In this document: positions 42,948-51,963 of the stretch, one piece after another | Numbering within the stretch: position 1 is the first letter of the stretch | Layout of the letters: the number at the start of each line of letters is the position of its first letter | Assembly: GCF_023208015.1 (NCBI RefSeq) | Contig: NZ_CP051627.1 | Location: 1,364,001 to 1,428,000 of the forward strand | Source of the DNA: Thermobifida alba | GTDB lineage: Bacteria > Actinomycetota > Actinomycetes > Streptosporangiales > Streptosporangiaceae | Length of the DNA: 64,000 nt | Direction of reading: 5' to 3' | Position numbers and translations under genes: made by a program | The notes under the pieces: model-generated | Seen by the model: the letters and a program-made list of their open reading frames with translations, nothing else | What the model was told of the DNA's origin: nothing | Database searches by the model: none

Positions 42948-44090
42948 TCAGTCGAGCAGGGAGCGGCCGATGATCTCCTTCATGATCTCGGTGGTTCCGC
43001 CGTAGATGGTCTGGATGCGGCTGTCGGTGAAGGCGCGGGCGACGGGGTATTCGGTCATGTAGCCGTAGCCGCCGTGGAGTTGGAGGCAGCGGTCGACGAC
43101 CCGCTTGTGCAGTTCGGTCGCCCACCACTTGGCCATGGAGGCGTCCACAGCGCTGAGTGTGCCGCGGACGTGCTCCTCGATGCAGCGGTCGAGGAAGGCG
43201 CGGGTGACGGCGCACTCGGTGGCCATCTCCGCGATCTCGAAGCGGATGTGCTGCTTGGCAGCCAGGGGGCGGCCGAAGGCCTGGCGCTCTTTGACGTAGG
43301 TGGTGGTGATCTCCAGGACGTGCTCGGCGGCAGCGATCGCGGCGACGGCGATGCTCAGCCGCTCCTGCGTGAGGTTCGTCATCAGGTGGACGAAGCCTTT
43401 GTTGAGCTCGCCGAGCAGGTTGCCCTTGGGCACGCGTACGTCGTGGAAGAACAGTTCGGCGGTGTCCTGTGCTTTCTGGCCGATCTTGTCGAGATTGCGG
43501 CCGCGTTCGAAGCCTTCCATGCCGCGCTCGACGACGAGGAGGGACAGGCCGTGGGCGCCGCCCTGCGGGGTGGTCCTCGCCACGACGACGACCAGGTCGG
43601 CGAGGATGCCGTTGGAGATGAACGTCTTGGACCCGTTGAGGACCCAGTGGTCGCCCGCGTCCTCGGCGTGGGTGCGGATGCCCTGCAGGTCCGAGCCCGC
43701 CTGGGGTTCGGTCATGGCGATGGCCGTGATGAGGGTGCCGTCGCAGAAGCCGGGCAGCCAGCGGCGTTTCTGCTCCTCGGTGGCCAGGCCGGTCAGGTAG
43801 GGGCCGATGATGTCGTTGTGCAGGCTCAGGGCGAGCCCCGGGGCTGCGGCGCGGGCGAACTCCTCGTTGAGGACGACGTTGTAGCGGAAGTCGTCGGTGC
43901 CGCCGCCCCCGTACTCCTCGGGCACGTCGAGTCCGAGGAGGCCCTGTTCGCCGGCCGCGCGCCAGGCGTCGCGGGAGACGATGCCGTCCTTCTCCCACTG
44001 CTCGTAGTGCGGCAGTACCTCTCGGGCCAGGAAGGAGCGCACGGTTTCGCGGAACACGTCGTGTTCGGGGGTGAAGAGCTGCCGCTTCAT
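42948..44090 (-). CDS. Acyl-CoA dehydrogenase
   Basis: A 380-aa protein from ATG 44090 with an AAAGG site; longer frames upstream are not coding-like. It has the ACAD pattern: LFTPEHDVFRETVRSFLAREV, GLLGLDVPEEYGGGG, AIAMTEPQAGSDLQGI, WVLNGSKTFISNG and the C-terminal LQLHGGYGYMTEYPVARAFTDSRIQTIYGGTTEIMKEII. FAD-dependent alpha,beta-dehydrogenation of an acyl-CoA is expected; chain length cannot be told. The catalytic Glu (YGGTTEIM) is present. Confidence 0.92.
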   Translation of the reverse strand: MKRQLFTPEHDVFRETVRSFLAREVLPHYEQWEKDGIVSRDAWRAAGEQGLLGLDVPEEYGGGGTDDFRYNVVLNEEFARAAAPGLALSLHNDIIGPYLTGLATEEQKRRWLPGFCDGTLITAIAMTEPQAGSDLQGIRTHAEDAGDHWVLNGSKTFISNGILADLVVVVARTTPQGGAHGLSLLVVERGMEGFERGRNLDKIGQKAQDTAELFFHDVRVPKGNLLGELNKGFVHLMTNLTQERLSIAVAAIAAAEHVLEITTTYVKERQAFGRPLAAKQHIRFEIAEMATECAVTRAFLDRCIEEHVRGTLSAVDASMAKWWATELHKRVVDRCLQLHGGYGYMTEYPVARAFTDSRIQTIYGGTTEIMKEIIGRSLLD

Positions 44091-45011
44091 TCGGTGCCTT
44101 TCAGGGGTGCGGGTGCGTCCCGGTCTCGGGTCGCGGTGTCGGCGTCCGGTCGGTCGGGGGCGTGCGGAGGGTCGCCGGAAACGGGGCGTGGTCCGGGGGC
44201 GGGTGCCGTGGGTTGTCGGGGCGACGGTTCGCACCGCTCCGGCACTTCTCATTGTCGCCCGTGCGTTCACGGGAGTAACGCTCCTTGTCCTTCGCCCTGG
44301 CGTCGGGTGGACTGTCCTGCCCTGCCGGCAGCGGGTGTGGGCCGTCGACCCCCTACGCGCAGCCGCCGTTGCGACCGTTACGGCACGCTCTCCCGTATCT
44401 GCTTGGCCAACGGCCCGGCACTCCGTACAGAAACGCTTCCGCCAGGTTAACGGTTGCCCGTTGAAGCACCACCGTGTCTCTCCCGGAACACCGCAGGTAC
44501 CGGACGTACACCGCCGACGAGCACCAGGCCCGAAGACCAGGGAACTCGTCCAGCAGACCCTTTCCCACGGTGAACGGCAGGGAACCTCGCGGAACAGAGG
44601 GTTGCCCCGTGGGAACCGCGGTGCCGAGAGCATCGAATTGGTATGCGCACGGAAACCGGACAGGAGCTGTCCCGAATCGGAGTGCCCTTGGTCCGGCGGT
44701 ACGCCTTCTCGGAACCAGAGGTGTTTCCCTTGTCCTCGGCCGCTGGGCGGCAGGGGCCGCATTCCCCTGCCACTCCCCCGCTCTCGCGGAAACATTTCCT
44801 TATCGTTGAGAACAAGGGGTCCTTCGCCCCCGAGGAAGAGCACGGCTTTCTCTCTCGTACTCAGGGCGTCCCTGAGCGCCTTCCGCAACGGTTGCGGCAG
44901 GGCGGCAAAGAGGAGACAAGTCCAAGGGCTCCTCAGGAGCCGCTGAACCCCACCGAACCGTGAATCCCAAGACCTCGGGGTACCCTCCTTGACGCCCTTG
45001 GAGTTCCTCGC
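44091..45011. other. Long gap without convincing genes
   Basis: About 920 bp. Frames on both strands are Arg/Pro-rich or broken and show no normal codon bias. It contains short repeated words (GGGAAC/GGAACAGAGG and similar around 44590-44730). No tRNA, hairpin terminator or repeat could be defined with confidence. It must include the promoter of the acyl-CoA dehydrogenase. Confidence 0.35.
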
Positions 45012-45197
45012 CTAAAGCTCCCCCTCACGTGCCTTGCGTACAAGCTCCGGGGTCAGTGTCTCCTCCCCGTGTTCCGCGGCATAGGCGCGCAGCCGCCCGA
45101 GCGTGGAGTCAGGAGGCGGGGGCTTGTCGCTCACCCGGCCGCCAAGCATGATCGCCGCGAACTCGGCCGATATCTCTTGAGATGTCCGATCAGCCAT
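45012..45197 (-). CDS. Small hypothetical protein
   Basis: A 61-aa protein from ATG 45197. It begins MADRTSQEISAEFAAIMLGGR and has a Pro-rich centre (SDKPPPPDS), then the helix LGRLRAYAAEHGEETLTPELVRKAREG. It is soluble and resembles small antitoxin-like proteins in size, but no family is recognisable. The ribosome-binding site is weak, and the frame extends further upstream as a less plausible sequence. Confidence 0.45.
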   Translation of the reverse strand: MADRTSQEISAEFAAIMLGGRVSDKPPPPDSTLGRLRAYAAEHGEETLTPELVRKAREGEL

Positions 45198-46715
45198 GGT
45201 GGTCAGCCTACTAAGCAGCCGTCGACCCGCACAGCGGCTTCGGGATAGGGCCGACCGACTCCAGCACCGCCAGGGCAGCCCATCAAGTCCTCCGTTATTG
45301 CGGACGTCTGTCGCCCGTTCTCTGCGTAAGCGCAACAAGCACCGCATTCCCGGCCCAGGGCCGTCCCCACGACGTGTGAGCCCACGGCGCGCGCAGAACC
45401 ACACGCGGAGTCCAACTCCCCTGCCCCTTCATCATGGATCGCAGCCGTCCCAGCGGCGTTGCCCCGGTCCCCCAACCGGGCGGTGATCATGTCGGGCCGG
45501 TGACCTCTTCGGCCAGGCACACCGCCTGGGTTGCACCGGTGTTCGCCCCCTCCGGTCGCGGCGACTCAGTGCGGGGATCGCTACGCCCTCTGCCGGGTGA
45601 GCAGTCAGGCAAACACAACCACTTCCTGGCACGCCCGGATCGTCGCGGCGACAGCGCCCTGGCCGTCCGGACCACGGGGGACATCCTGGGGCCGATGGCG
45701 CCAGCTCACCCTCCCCTTCCCACACGGCGATCGCGGCGGAGCCCCACCAGGCTGCCCAGACTCCGCAGGTTGTCGGCGGCGCGGACCCGACCAGCTCGCC
45801 GGCCTCGCCTGCCGGTCACAGGGCTGGTTCGCCGCACTCTTGCCTTCTCGGCGAGGAGGAGGCGGCATGCCCAACCAGAGAAGTGCGACGACCGGTCCAG
45901 GAGGTAGGGCAGGCACAGGGCTGATGCGGCGACGATGCGCGAGCGGGGTGCTGCGCCGGTGGGCCGTTCCAATCCGCCACGGTTCTCACTCAGTCCCGGG
46001 AGGGCTGCCAGTACACCGTCGGCGCGTCGCTGTACGACCAGGGCTTCCAGATTTTCGTGGCTGTCGCAGACCTGTGCCGTGCCTTTGCGGGTGTCGTCGG
46101 CGTCGCCCACACCGTCGTCCACCGCTTCGGCACTGGTGCCGGGTAGGCGGTTTGGACACCACCCGCTGGGACCGTTTCCGCAGCTTGTCAGGGGGCCGGA
46201 CTCTTCACCATCGTCCTCGCACAGCCGAAGCATTCCTGTCACCCACAGGAGACAGCCTTTCGGAGGACTTCCCGGCGGAGCCGTTCGAGAGGCAATCGTG
46301 AGTTTTCGGTCCTGCACCAGGGGTGTTCGGGATGTGAATGCTCGAGCGTTTTTCCTGGTCCAATGGGTACACCACTCTGTTTACCCAGTTTCGGCGGCGC
46401 GTCAAGCATAGTTTTGGTTGCCTACAACCTGAGAGAGACGATCCACAATTTGAACTAATTGACAGCGTTCTCCCAACAAAAGTCAGCGCTTGTCGCTAAT
46501 GTCAGTGATTCCTGCCTTAGGTGTCCAGCGTGACCTGCGCTTGAAGCGGCAGACGCGACTGCCAAGCCGTTGCGCTGCTTCGGTAGTGCGACCTGGCGGA
46601 GAGACCACACCATGGGCTACTCCCGGCGCGGGGTTTCCCCAGGAAAGGACAACTGGGCTGGAGATGGAGGAGACAGCCTGTTCCTCACGGAGGTGAAACG
46701 TCAGATGGAGGTCAT
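45198..46715. other. Degenerate region upstream of the Cmr operon
   Basis: About 1.5 kb without an intact gene. A minus-strand frame at 45706-46317 shows patches of plausible codon bias (e.g. LEALVVQRRADGVLAALPGL) but no known motif, and may be a relic. From 46380 to 46510 GC drops and a TTGACA box occurs at about 46459-46464, suggesting the promoter of cas10 lies here; a clear -10 box was not found. No CRISPR repeats are present. Confidence 0.4.
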
Positions 46716-48470
46716 GTGGGTGGTCAGGACCTAGTGATGGTCGCGCTGTCAGGAGTACAGCGGTTCATTGAGGAGTCCCGAACAACCTCGGACCTACGTG
46801 CGGGCAGTCGAATCATCGCCGAACTGACCGCGCAGGCCGTGTCAGTGTGCGAGGCTTCCAAAGCCGAACTGGTCTTCCCGACCTCAGCCCGGGAAGAAGT
46901 GGGGATGCCCAACCGGGTGGTGGCGCTGGCCCCCGCGGGGCAGGGGACCGCGCTGGCACGGAAAGCATCCGAACGGGTGCGTGAGTGTTGGCAGGACTGG
47001 CTGCGACGGTTCCTTGGGCGTGATGAGGACACACCTGGTATGCCCGCCGTGACGTGGGTAGTGGTCCCACCCCGGGAAGGCGGTTATCCGGAGCAGTGGA
47101 GGGAAGCCCAACGCCGGCTGGTGGCTCGCAAACAGGTCCGGGATTTCGCAGCGTTGGAGGTGCGGTCGGCCGGTCTTTGCCAGCTGAGTCCCCGCTGGCC
47201 GGCCACCAGGCCGCCGCGTCAGAACCTACGCCCCTTCGAACGTGACACGCTGAGCGCTGCCAACTGGGTGAAACGCGAGCGTGGTCGCCACCACAGCGGG
47301 ATCGCCTCGACCTACGGGATCGCCTCGGCCCCGTTTCGGGCTGCCGTGCTCGAGCAGATGGGATGCCCGCGTGTGTCCACCGTGGTGGACGACTTGCGTG
47401 AGGCGGTGAAGGAAGCGGGAGTAGGAATCCCTGGACGGCCACTGCCTGGTATGGCTAAACCCCGGGGTGAAGCTGCCCAGTGGCTGTGGCGAGATGGTGG
47501 CCAGTGGGTCTACCCCGACTCGTGGTCGGCGGAGTCACTGGCCCGTCAACTCGGAAAGCCCACTTCCGGAGCGGAGTTCACGGATTTTCGTGACGTGGTG
47601 GCCCTGGGCCGCATGGCGGCTGCCAACCTCCAGAAAGTCATGGAGGAGAAGTTCCAGGTGGCGCCTCCCGCCTCCTACCTGGCGGTTCTCGCCCAGGACT
47701 TGGACGACATGGGCTCTCATCTCTCCAGAAAGACAAAAAAGGAGAACCTGTCCCGAAAGCGGCACGCCGAGATCTCCGACCAGCTCAGGCGGGTCGCTGA
47801 GAAACAGACCTCTCTTCTGCGTGATCCGGCGCAACTGGGCGTCGAGGTCTACGCGGGGGGCGACGATCTGCTGGCCTTCCTACCCGCAGCCACGGCTCTG
47901 GCGGGAGCCCGTGCCTGCAAGAAGGCGGTCACCGAGGTGTCCGCGGACCTGCCTGACGCCAGTAGCGCACTGCTGTTCTTCCATCGCAGGTACCCGCTGC
48001 GGCTGGCCTTGGCCGCAAGCCGCGCGGCCCTAGCCGCCGCCAAGAGTGTGCCTGGTAAGCACGCCCTGGCTGTGGGATACCTGCGGCGCTCCGGCACCCA
48101 GGAGACATATGTGCGGAAATGGGTTCCCGACCCGTCTAACCCCGAGATGTTGGTGTGCGACTACCTGTCGGACTTCACCCGGTCAGGGATGCAGACGGCG
48201 CGGCTGTCCCCGGGATTGCTGCGGGATCTGGAACGCGACGCTCCTGCCCTGTTCGGCCTCAGCCCGGACACCTTCGCTGCCGAACTGCAGCGTCTCATCT
48301 ACCGGCACACTTCCGCCCCTACCGATCACCAGCGGAAGGAGTTCGCTCTACGGGCCGCGGACCGACTCCGGATCCTGGGGTTGTCCGACGGTGCTTCGCC
48401 CACGAAGTCCGAGCAGACCCTGATTGCGGCGGCCCGGGTCGGGGTGTTCCTGCGTCAGGAGTGCCGATGA
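46716..48470 (+). CDS. cas10: Cas10/Cmr2, type III-B CRISPR large subunit
   Basis: A 584-aa protein from GTG 46716 (GGAGG four bases before). It begins LVMVALSGVQRFIEESRTTSDLRAGSRII, the Cas10-Cmr2 N-terminal domain, so there is no HD nuclease domain, and the protein is about 300 residues shorter than HD-containing Cmr2. The Palm/GGDD site is intact (VEVYAGGDDLLAFLP, GGDD at residues 381-384). It should synthesise cyclic oligoadenylate when the Cmr complex binds target RNA, while lacking DNase activity. It is the first gene of an overlapping operon. Confidence 0.92.
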   Translation: MGGQDLVMVALSGVQRFIEESRTTSDLRAGSRIIAELTAQAVSVCEASKAELVFPTSAREEVGMPNRVVALAPAGQGTALARKASERVRECWQDWLRRFLGRDEDTPGMPAVTWVVVPPREGGYPEQWREAQRRLVARKQVRDFAALEVRSAGLCQLSPRWPATRPPRQNLRPFERDTLSAANWVKRERGRHHSGIASTYGIASAPFRAAVLEQMGCPRVSTVVDDLREAVKEAGVGIPGRPLPGMAKPRGEAAQWLWRDGGQWVYPDSWSAESLARQLGKPTSGAEFTDFRDVVALGRMAAANLQKVMEEKFQVAPPASYLAVLAQDLDDMGSHLSRKTKKENLSRKRHAEISDQLRRVAEKQTSLLRDPAQLGVEVYAGGDDLLAFLPAATALAGARACKKAVTEVSADLPDASSALLFFHRRYPLRLALAASRAALAAAKSVPGKHALAVGYLRRSGTQETYVRKWVPDPSNPEMLVCDYLSDFTRSGMQTARLSPGLLRDLERDAPALFGLSPDTFAAELQRLIYRHTSAPTDHQRKEFALRAADRLRILGLSDGASPTKSEQTLIAAARVGVFLRQECR

Positions 48471-49597
48471 AAACTGACCGTACCGGCAGCAGAGACACCA
48501 CGTGGGTGGTGCTTGAACCCCACGACACTGTCCATGTACGCGACGGCCGGCAATTCAGTTCCCGGGACAGCAACACGGCCCTGGCAGAGACGGTCACTCC
48601 CCGGCCCAGCACCATAGCTGGGGCACTGGCCAGTGCCTACGGGGGCGACCTAGCGGCGGTACGCGGTCCGGTGCTGGGCAAGAAGGACACCAGCGGGGTA
48701 TGGCGCCCCTACTTCTCCGTCCCCTCCGACGTGGTGGCTGCCAAAAACCGGGAATCGGTGTATCGGCTCACCGTGGGATCCGCCGTGCACGACACCGACC
48801 TGGCTGATCTCAAGGGTGCTCCTGAATCCCTGTTGGAATTGCCGCCGCAGGTGTTGACCAAGATGGAGCCGGTGCAAGGGTGGATGTCCGGAAGGAGCCT
48901 GTCGTCCTACCTGCGCGGCACGCTGTTTCAGAACCATGCCTTGAAACGCTCTCGCCTGGGAATGCCGGACGACGAGGAACCCCTGGTGCCCGAACACCGG
49001 ATCGGGATCGCTCTCCAGGACCGGCGTGTGCGTCCGGGGTACCTCTACCAGGCCACGCACCTGCGCCCCCGTGATGGGTGGGCCTTTCTCGCCGAGGTCG
49101 TCCCGCCCCCCGAGCGGACAGGGCTGGCGCGTAGCACAGTGGCGCTGGGCGGGATCTCCCGGCTTGCCGAGGTCACCGCTCTCCCTACGGGCTCCGTGGC
49201 ATGGCCTCAGGGACCCGAGGACTTTCCCGGTGGCCGAGTGCTGCTGTACGTGGCCACACCCGCGTTGTGGCCCGACGGCTGGCGCCCGCCACTGCCGCCG
49301 GAGGCGACTCTGGTCGCAGCGGCCCTGGGCGATCCGATCCCGGTGGCCACCGCCTCACCCAAACGGGGTTTCAACCGTACCCGCACACTGCGTTGGGCGG
49401 TCCCCCCTGGATCGGTGTACCTGATCCGCCTTCCCGAAGACACCGCCGCCGCTACCGCGGCTTCCTGGCACGGCCGGGCACTGGCCCCCTCCGCTGACTG
49501 GACCATCCCGTCTGACGGCGAGCCACATCCCCCCACTGACGCTCCCCGGCTGGACACCGCCGGATTCGGCATCGTACTGACAGGAGTCTGGACATGA
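48467..49597 (+). CDS. cmr3: Cmr3, type III-B subunit
   Basis: A 376-aa protein overlapping the cas10 stop by four bases (ATGA). It has the Cmr3 start TTWVVLEPHDTVHVRDGRQFSS with TPRPSTIAGALASAYG following, the Cas5-like RRM pattern. VPEHRIGIALQDRRVRPGYLYQATHLRP is the conserved Cmr3 block. It binds the crRNA 5' end in the Cmr complex. The order cas10-cmr3-cmr4 agrees. Confidence 0.92.
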   Translation: MKTDRTGSRDTTWVVLEPHDTVHVRDGRQFSSRDSNTALAETVTPRPSTIAGALASAYGGDLAAVRGPVLGKKDTSGVWRPYFSVPSDVVAAKNRESVYRLTVGSAVHDTDLADLKGAPESLLELPPQVLTKMEPVQGWMSGRSLSSYLRGTLFQNHALKRSRLGMPDDEEPLVPEHRIGIALQDRRVRPGYLYQATHLRPRDGWAFLAEVVPPPERTGLARSTVALGGISRLAEVTALPTGSVAWPQGPEDFPGGRVLLYVATPALWPDGWRPPLPPEATLVAAALGDPIPVATASPKRGFNRTRTLRWAVPPGSVYLIRLPEDTAAATAASWHGRALAPSADWTIPSDGEPHPPTDAPRLDTAGFGIVLTGVWT

Positions 49598-50493
49598 CCG
49601 CTTTTCTGCTGTACCTGTACGCCGAGTCTCCTCTGCATCCCGGAGCCGCGGCCAGCGACGGCGCGCTCGACCTGCCCATTCAACGGGAGAAAAGCACCAA
49701 CTATCCGCTTATCTGGGGTCAGAGCCTCAAAGGCGCGCTGCGGCAGGCCGCCCGCGACGCCGGTTGGAGCACAAGCCAACAGAAAGAAGTGTTCGGCTCT
49801 GAGGTGAGCGACGAAGAGGAGAGCACCCCGGGGAAGCTCGCGGTGGGCGACGCCCAACTCGTGGCACTTCCGGTCCCCACCCTACGCCGTTCCTTCGCCT
49901 GGGCCACCTCCCAGCTCGCGCTGAGCCGCCTGGCCCGCAAGTACACCATCATCGGACGCGGCGACACCGTACCCACAATTCCCAACACAGACGGCAAAGA
50001 GGGGGCCTGCGGTCGAGGCGAATGGGGCGGGGCGTCTCCAGAAGTACTCGGCCCCTGCCTGGTTAAGCTCCAACGCCCCGGTGGTGGCGACAACACTCCC
50101 GATCCGGTCACTGATTGGGCGAAATTGTTGGCCAGTGACGCCGTCGGCGACGCCGACCACCTGAGCGCATTCGCCTCCAAACTCGCCAAGGACCTTCTGG
50201 TGGTCGGTTCCGAACCGATGTCCGTGCTACTGCGCGAGTGCACCGAGTTTTCGGTACGCGTGCAGCTCCACCCCGAACGAAAACAAGTCGTCGAAGGCCC
50301 TTTCACCAGCGAATACCTGCCCGCTGAAACAATCCTTGCCGCAGTGCTGACCCTGCGGGGAACCCCCAGCCCCGAAACCGTCCAGCGGCTTCGGGGGCTG
50401 CTGCACGGCTCACTGCTCCAGGTCGGCGGTGACGAGACCCTCGGAAAAGGCCTGGTGTGGACCCGAATCGTTGAAGGAAACCGCAATGGTTGA
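49594..50493 (+). CDS. cmr4: Cmr4, type III-B backbone ribonuclease
   Basis: A 299-aa Cas7-like subunit (4-base overlap with cmr3). Start MTAFLLYLYAESPLHPGAAASDGALDLPIQREKSTNYP. Asp26 in ALDLPIQRE corresponds to the catalytic Asp26 of Pyrococcus Cmr4, so target RNA cleavage at 6-nt intervals should be intact. The glycine-rich GQSLKGALRQAARDAG loop and the C-terminal GGDETLGKGLVWTRIV also fit Cmr4. Several copies line the crRNA. Confidence 0.93.
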   Translation: MTAFLLYLYAESPLHPGAAASDGALDLPIQREKSTNYPLIWGQSLKGALRQAARDAGWSTSQQKEVFGSEVSDEEESTPGKLAVGDAQLVALPVPTLRRSFAWATSQLALSRLARKYTIIGRGDTVPTIPNTDGKEGACGRGEWGGASPEVLGPCLVKLQRPGGGDNTPDPVTDWAKLLASDAVGDADHLSAFASKLAKDLLVVGSEPMSVLLRECTEFSVRVQLHPERKQVVEGPFTSEYLPAETILAAVLTLRGTPSPETVQRLRGLLHGSLLQVGGDETLGKGLVWTRIVEGNRNG

Positions 50494-50959
50494 ACGAGTG
50501 GATCAGCAGATGGCGGCCCAGGCCGAGAGGGTCATCGGTCCCGTGGTGACCAACCCCCAACTCGCCAAACGCCTCCGTACCCGGATGCGCCAGTTCCCCA
50601 TGCGACTGCGTTCTTCAGGACTGGTCGCCGCGTTCGCATTCGCGGAGAGCAGGAGCGGCAACGGTGACCCTCTCGAACAGGCCTACACCCGACTGTGCGA
50701 GGTGATCATCCAGCACGTCAGTCAACGCGACCTGCTGCCCGGGCTGACCGCCCAGTCCACCCCTCGCGAATTCCTGACCATGCTCACCAACGCCGGCCTC
50801 ACCACCTACAGCCGGGTCAGTGCCGAAATCGACTTGCTTGCCGGATGGCTGAGCCGGATCGCTGACGCCTATTACGGAAAGCTGGCGGCCGCTGCCCGCG
50901 CCGAGCTGGAAGAGACAACCGAACGCACCGTCGGCGAAGAAGTCGAGGAACAGGCATGA
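50486..50959 (+). CDS. cmr5: Cmr5, small subunit of the Cmr complex
   Basis: A 157-aa helical protein beginning MVERVDQQMAAQAERVIGPV, with an 8-base overlap with cmr4. It is all-helical with no catalytic residues, including GLVAAFAFAESRSG and the FLTMLTNAGLTTYSRVSAEIDLLAGWLSRIADAYYGKL helices, as in Cmr5/Cas11-type small subunits. It follows cmr4 and precedes cmr6, the usual order. Confidence 0.9.
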   Translation: MVERVDQQMAAQAERVIGPVVTNPQLAKRLRTRMRQFPMRLRSSGLVAAFAFAESRSGNGDPLEQAYTRLCEVIIQHVSQRDLLPGLTAQSTPREFLTMLTNAGLTTYSRVSAEIDLLAGWLSRIADAYYGKLAAAARAELEETTERTVGEEVEEQA

Positions 50960-51963
50960 CCCCTCCCCGTGGCCGTCGCGAAACCCGTCCCAGCCGCCGT
51001 AATCGGGACAACCTCCCTCCGGAGGAGATTCTGTCCGTCTCCTATGCCGGAGCACTGGGCAAGGTTCTAAGCGCCAGTGTGAAGCAGGAACCGAACCTGC
51101 TGGACAAGAGTCGCCTGCCCCACCGGTCCAGCACGATCCACTACACCGGACGCCCCGACCCCAAGCTGAACGACTCCGCCAACGCCCTGGTCGTCCTACG
51201 CCGTTTGACCGTGCTCGACTCTTCCCCCAGCAACTCCAAGGCACGCCCCGAAGAACCCGTACTCGACTGGGCCAGCAAACACCGTCTCGGGTACCAGGAC
51301 GACTGGGCAGCCGTGGTCGACCAGCGCCGTCGTCACGCCCTGCGCGCCCTCAACACTCGTCAGCGTGGGCACCGGTACATACGCCGTGTGGAACTGACCG
51401 CTGAGTGGCGACTGGTCACCGGTTTGGGAGAGCAGACCGGCGCTCACGAGTTCGGTCTCAGCCTGCACGGCACCTACGGCTGGCCGCTCATACCGGGTTC
51501 CACCCTCAAAGGAGCAGCCGCTGCCTGGGCACGCCACCAGAAAGTGTCCGCTGAGCGCTACACGGCGGTCTTCGGCACCCCGACCACCTCAGAGGATGAG
51601 GAAGACCTCCACGGCAGCCGATGCGGCGTGCGCTTTCTGGATGCCCTTCCCAAAGCCAGCCGCGAACCCCGTCACTGTCTGCGCGTGCACAGTGACGTGA
51701 TCACCCCGCACCAGCACACCTACCACACCGACAGCGGCACAGAACCGTGTACACCCGGTGAGCATCACCAGCCGATCCCGCTGCCGTTCCTGTCGCTGAG
51801 CGGTACCTTCGTCGCCGACCTCGTCGGTGACAGTTCTGAGTCCACTGAGCAAGCCGCGGAATGGCTCGCCCGTGCCTGTAGCGAGAACGGGATCGGCGCG
51901 CGCACCACCGCAGGCTATGGCTACCTCACCGCCACATCCACCGACAACTGGGAGGAACCGTGA
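50956..51963 (+). CDS. cmr6: Cmr6, type III-B subunit
   Basis: A 335-aa Cas7-like protein (ATGA overlap). The basic N-terminus (RGRRETRPSRRNRDN) precedes the core: YIRRVELTAEWRLVTGLGEQTGAHEFGLSLHGTYGWPLIPGSTLKGAAAAWARH, where GSTLKGA is the Cmr6/RAMP glycine loop, and ENGIGARTTAGYGYL at the C-terminus. It caps the Cmr4/Cmr5 filament at the target 5' end. It is followed by the CARF gene with another overlap. Confidence 0.92.
   Translation: MTPPRGRRETRPSRRNRDNLPPEEILSVSYAGALGKVLSASVKQEPNLLDKSRLPHRSSTIHYTGRPDPKLNDSANALVVLRRLTVLDSSPSNSKARPEEPVLDWASKHRLGYQDDWAAVVDQRRRHALRALNTRQRGHRYIRRVELTAEWRLVTGLGEQTGAHEFGLSLHGTYGWPLIPGSTLKGAAAAWARHQKVSAERYTAVFGTPTTSEDEEDLHGSRCGVRFLDALPKASREPRHCLRVHSDVITPHQHTYHTDSGTEPCTPGEHHQPIPLPFLSLSGTFVADLVGDSSESTEQAAEWLARACSENGIGARTTAGYGYLTATSTDNWEEP

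Noticed and set aside
44071-44946. 291-aa plus-strand frame after the acyl-CoA dehydrogenase
   Set aside because: Arg/Pro/Gly-rich, begins inside the dehydrogenase gene and has no motif or normal codon bias.
46366-46390. Sixth copy of the 29-bp element near ACACCACTCTGTTTACCCAG
   Set aside because: Only the short word TTTAC and a few neighbouring bases agree; the GTAGAT end is absent.
45198-46715. Possible CRISPR array or cas6 gene upstream of cas10
   Set aside because: No repeated units and no Cas6 motif could be found on either strand.
48650-49060. Minus-strand frame inside cmr3
   Set aside because: Shadow of a well-supported cmr3 gene; no ribosome-binding site or motif.
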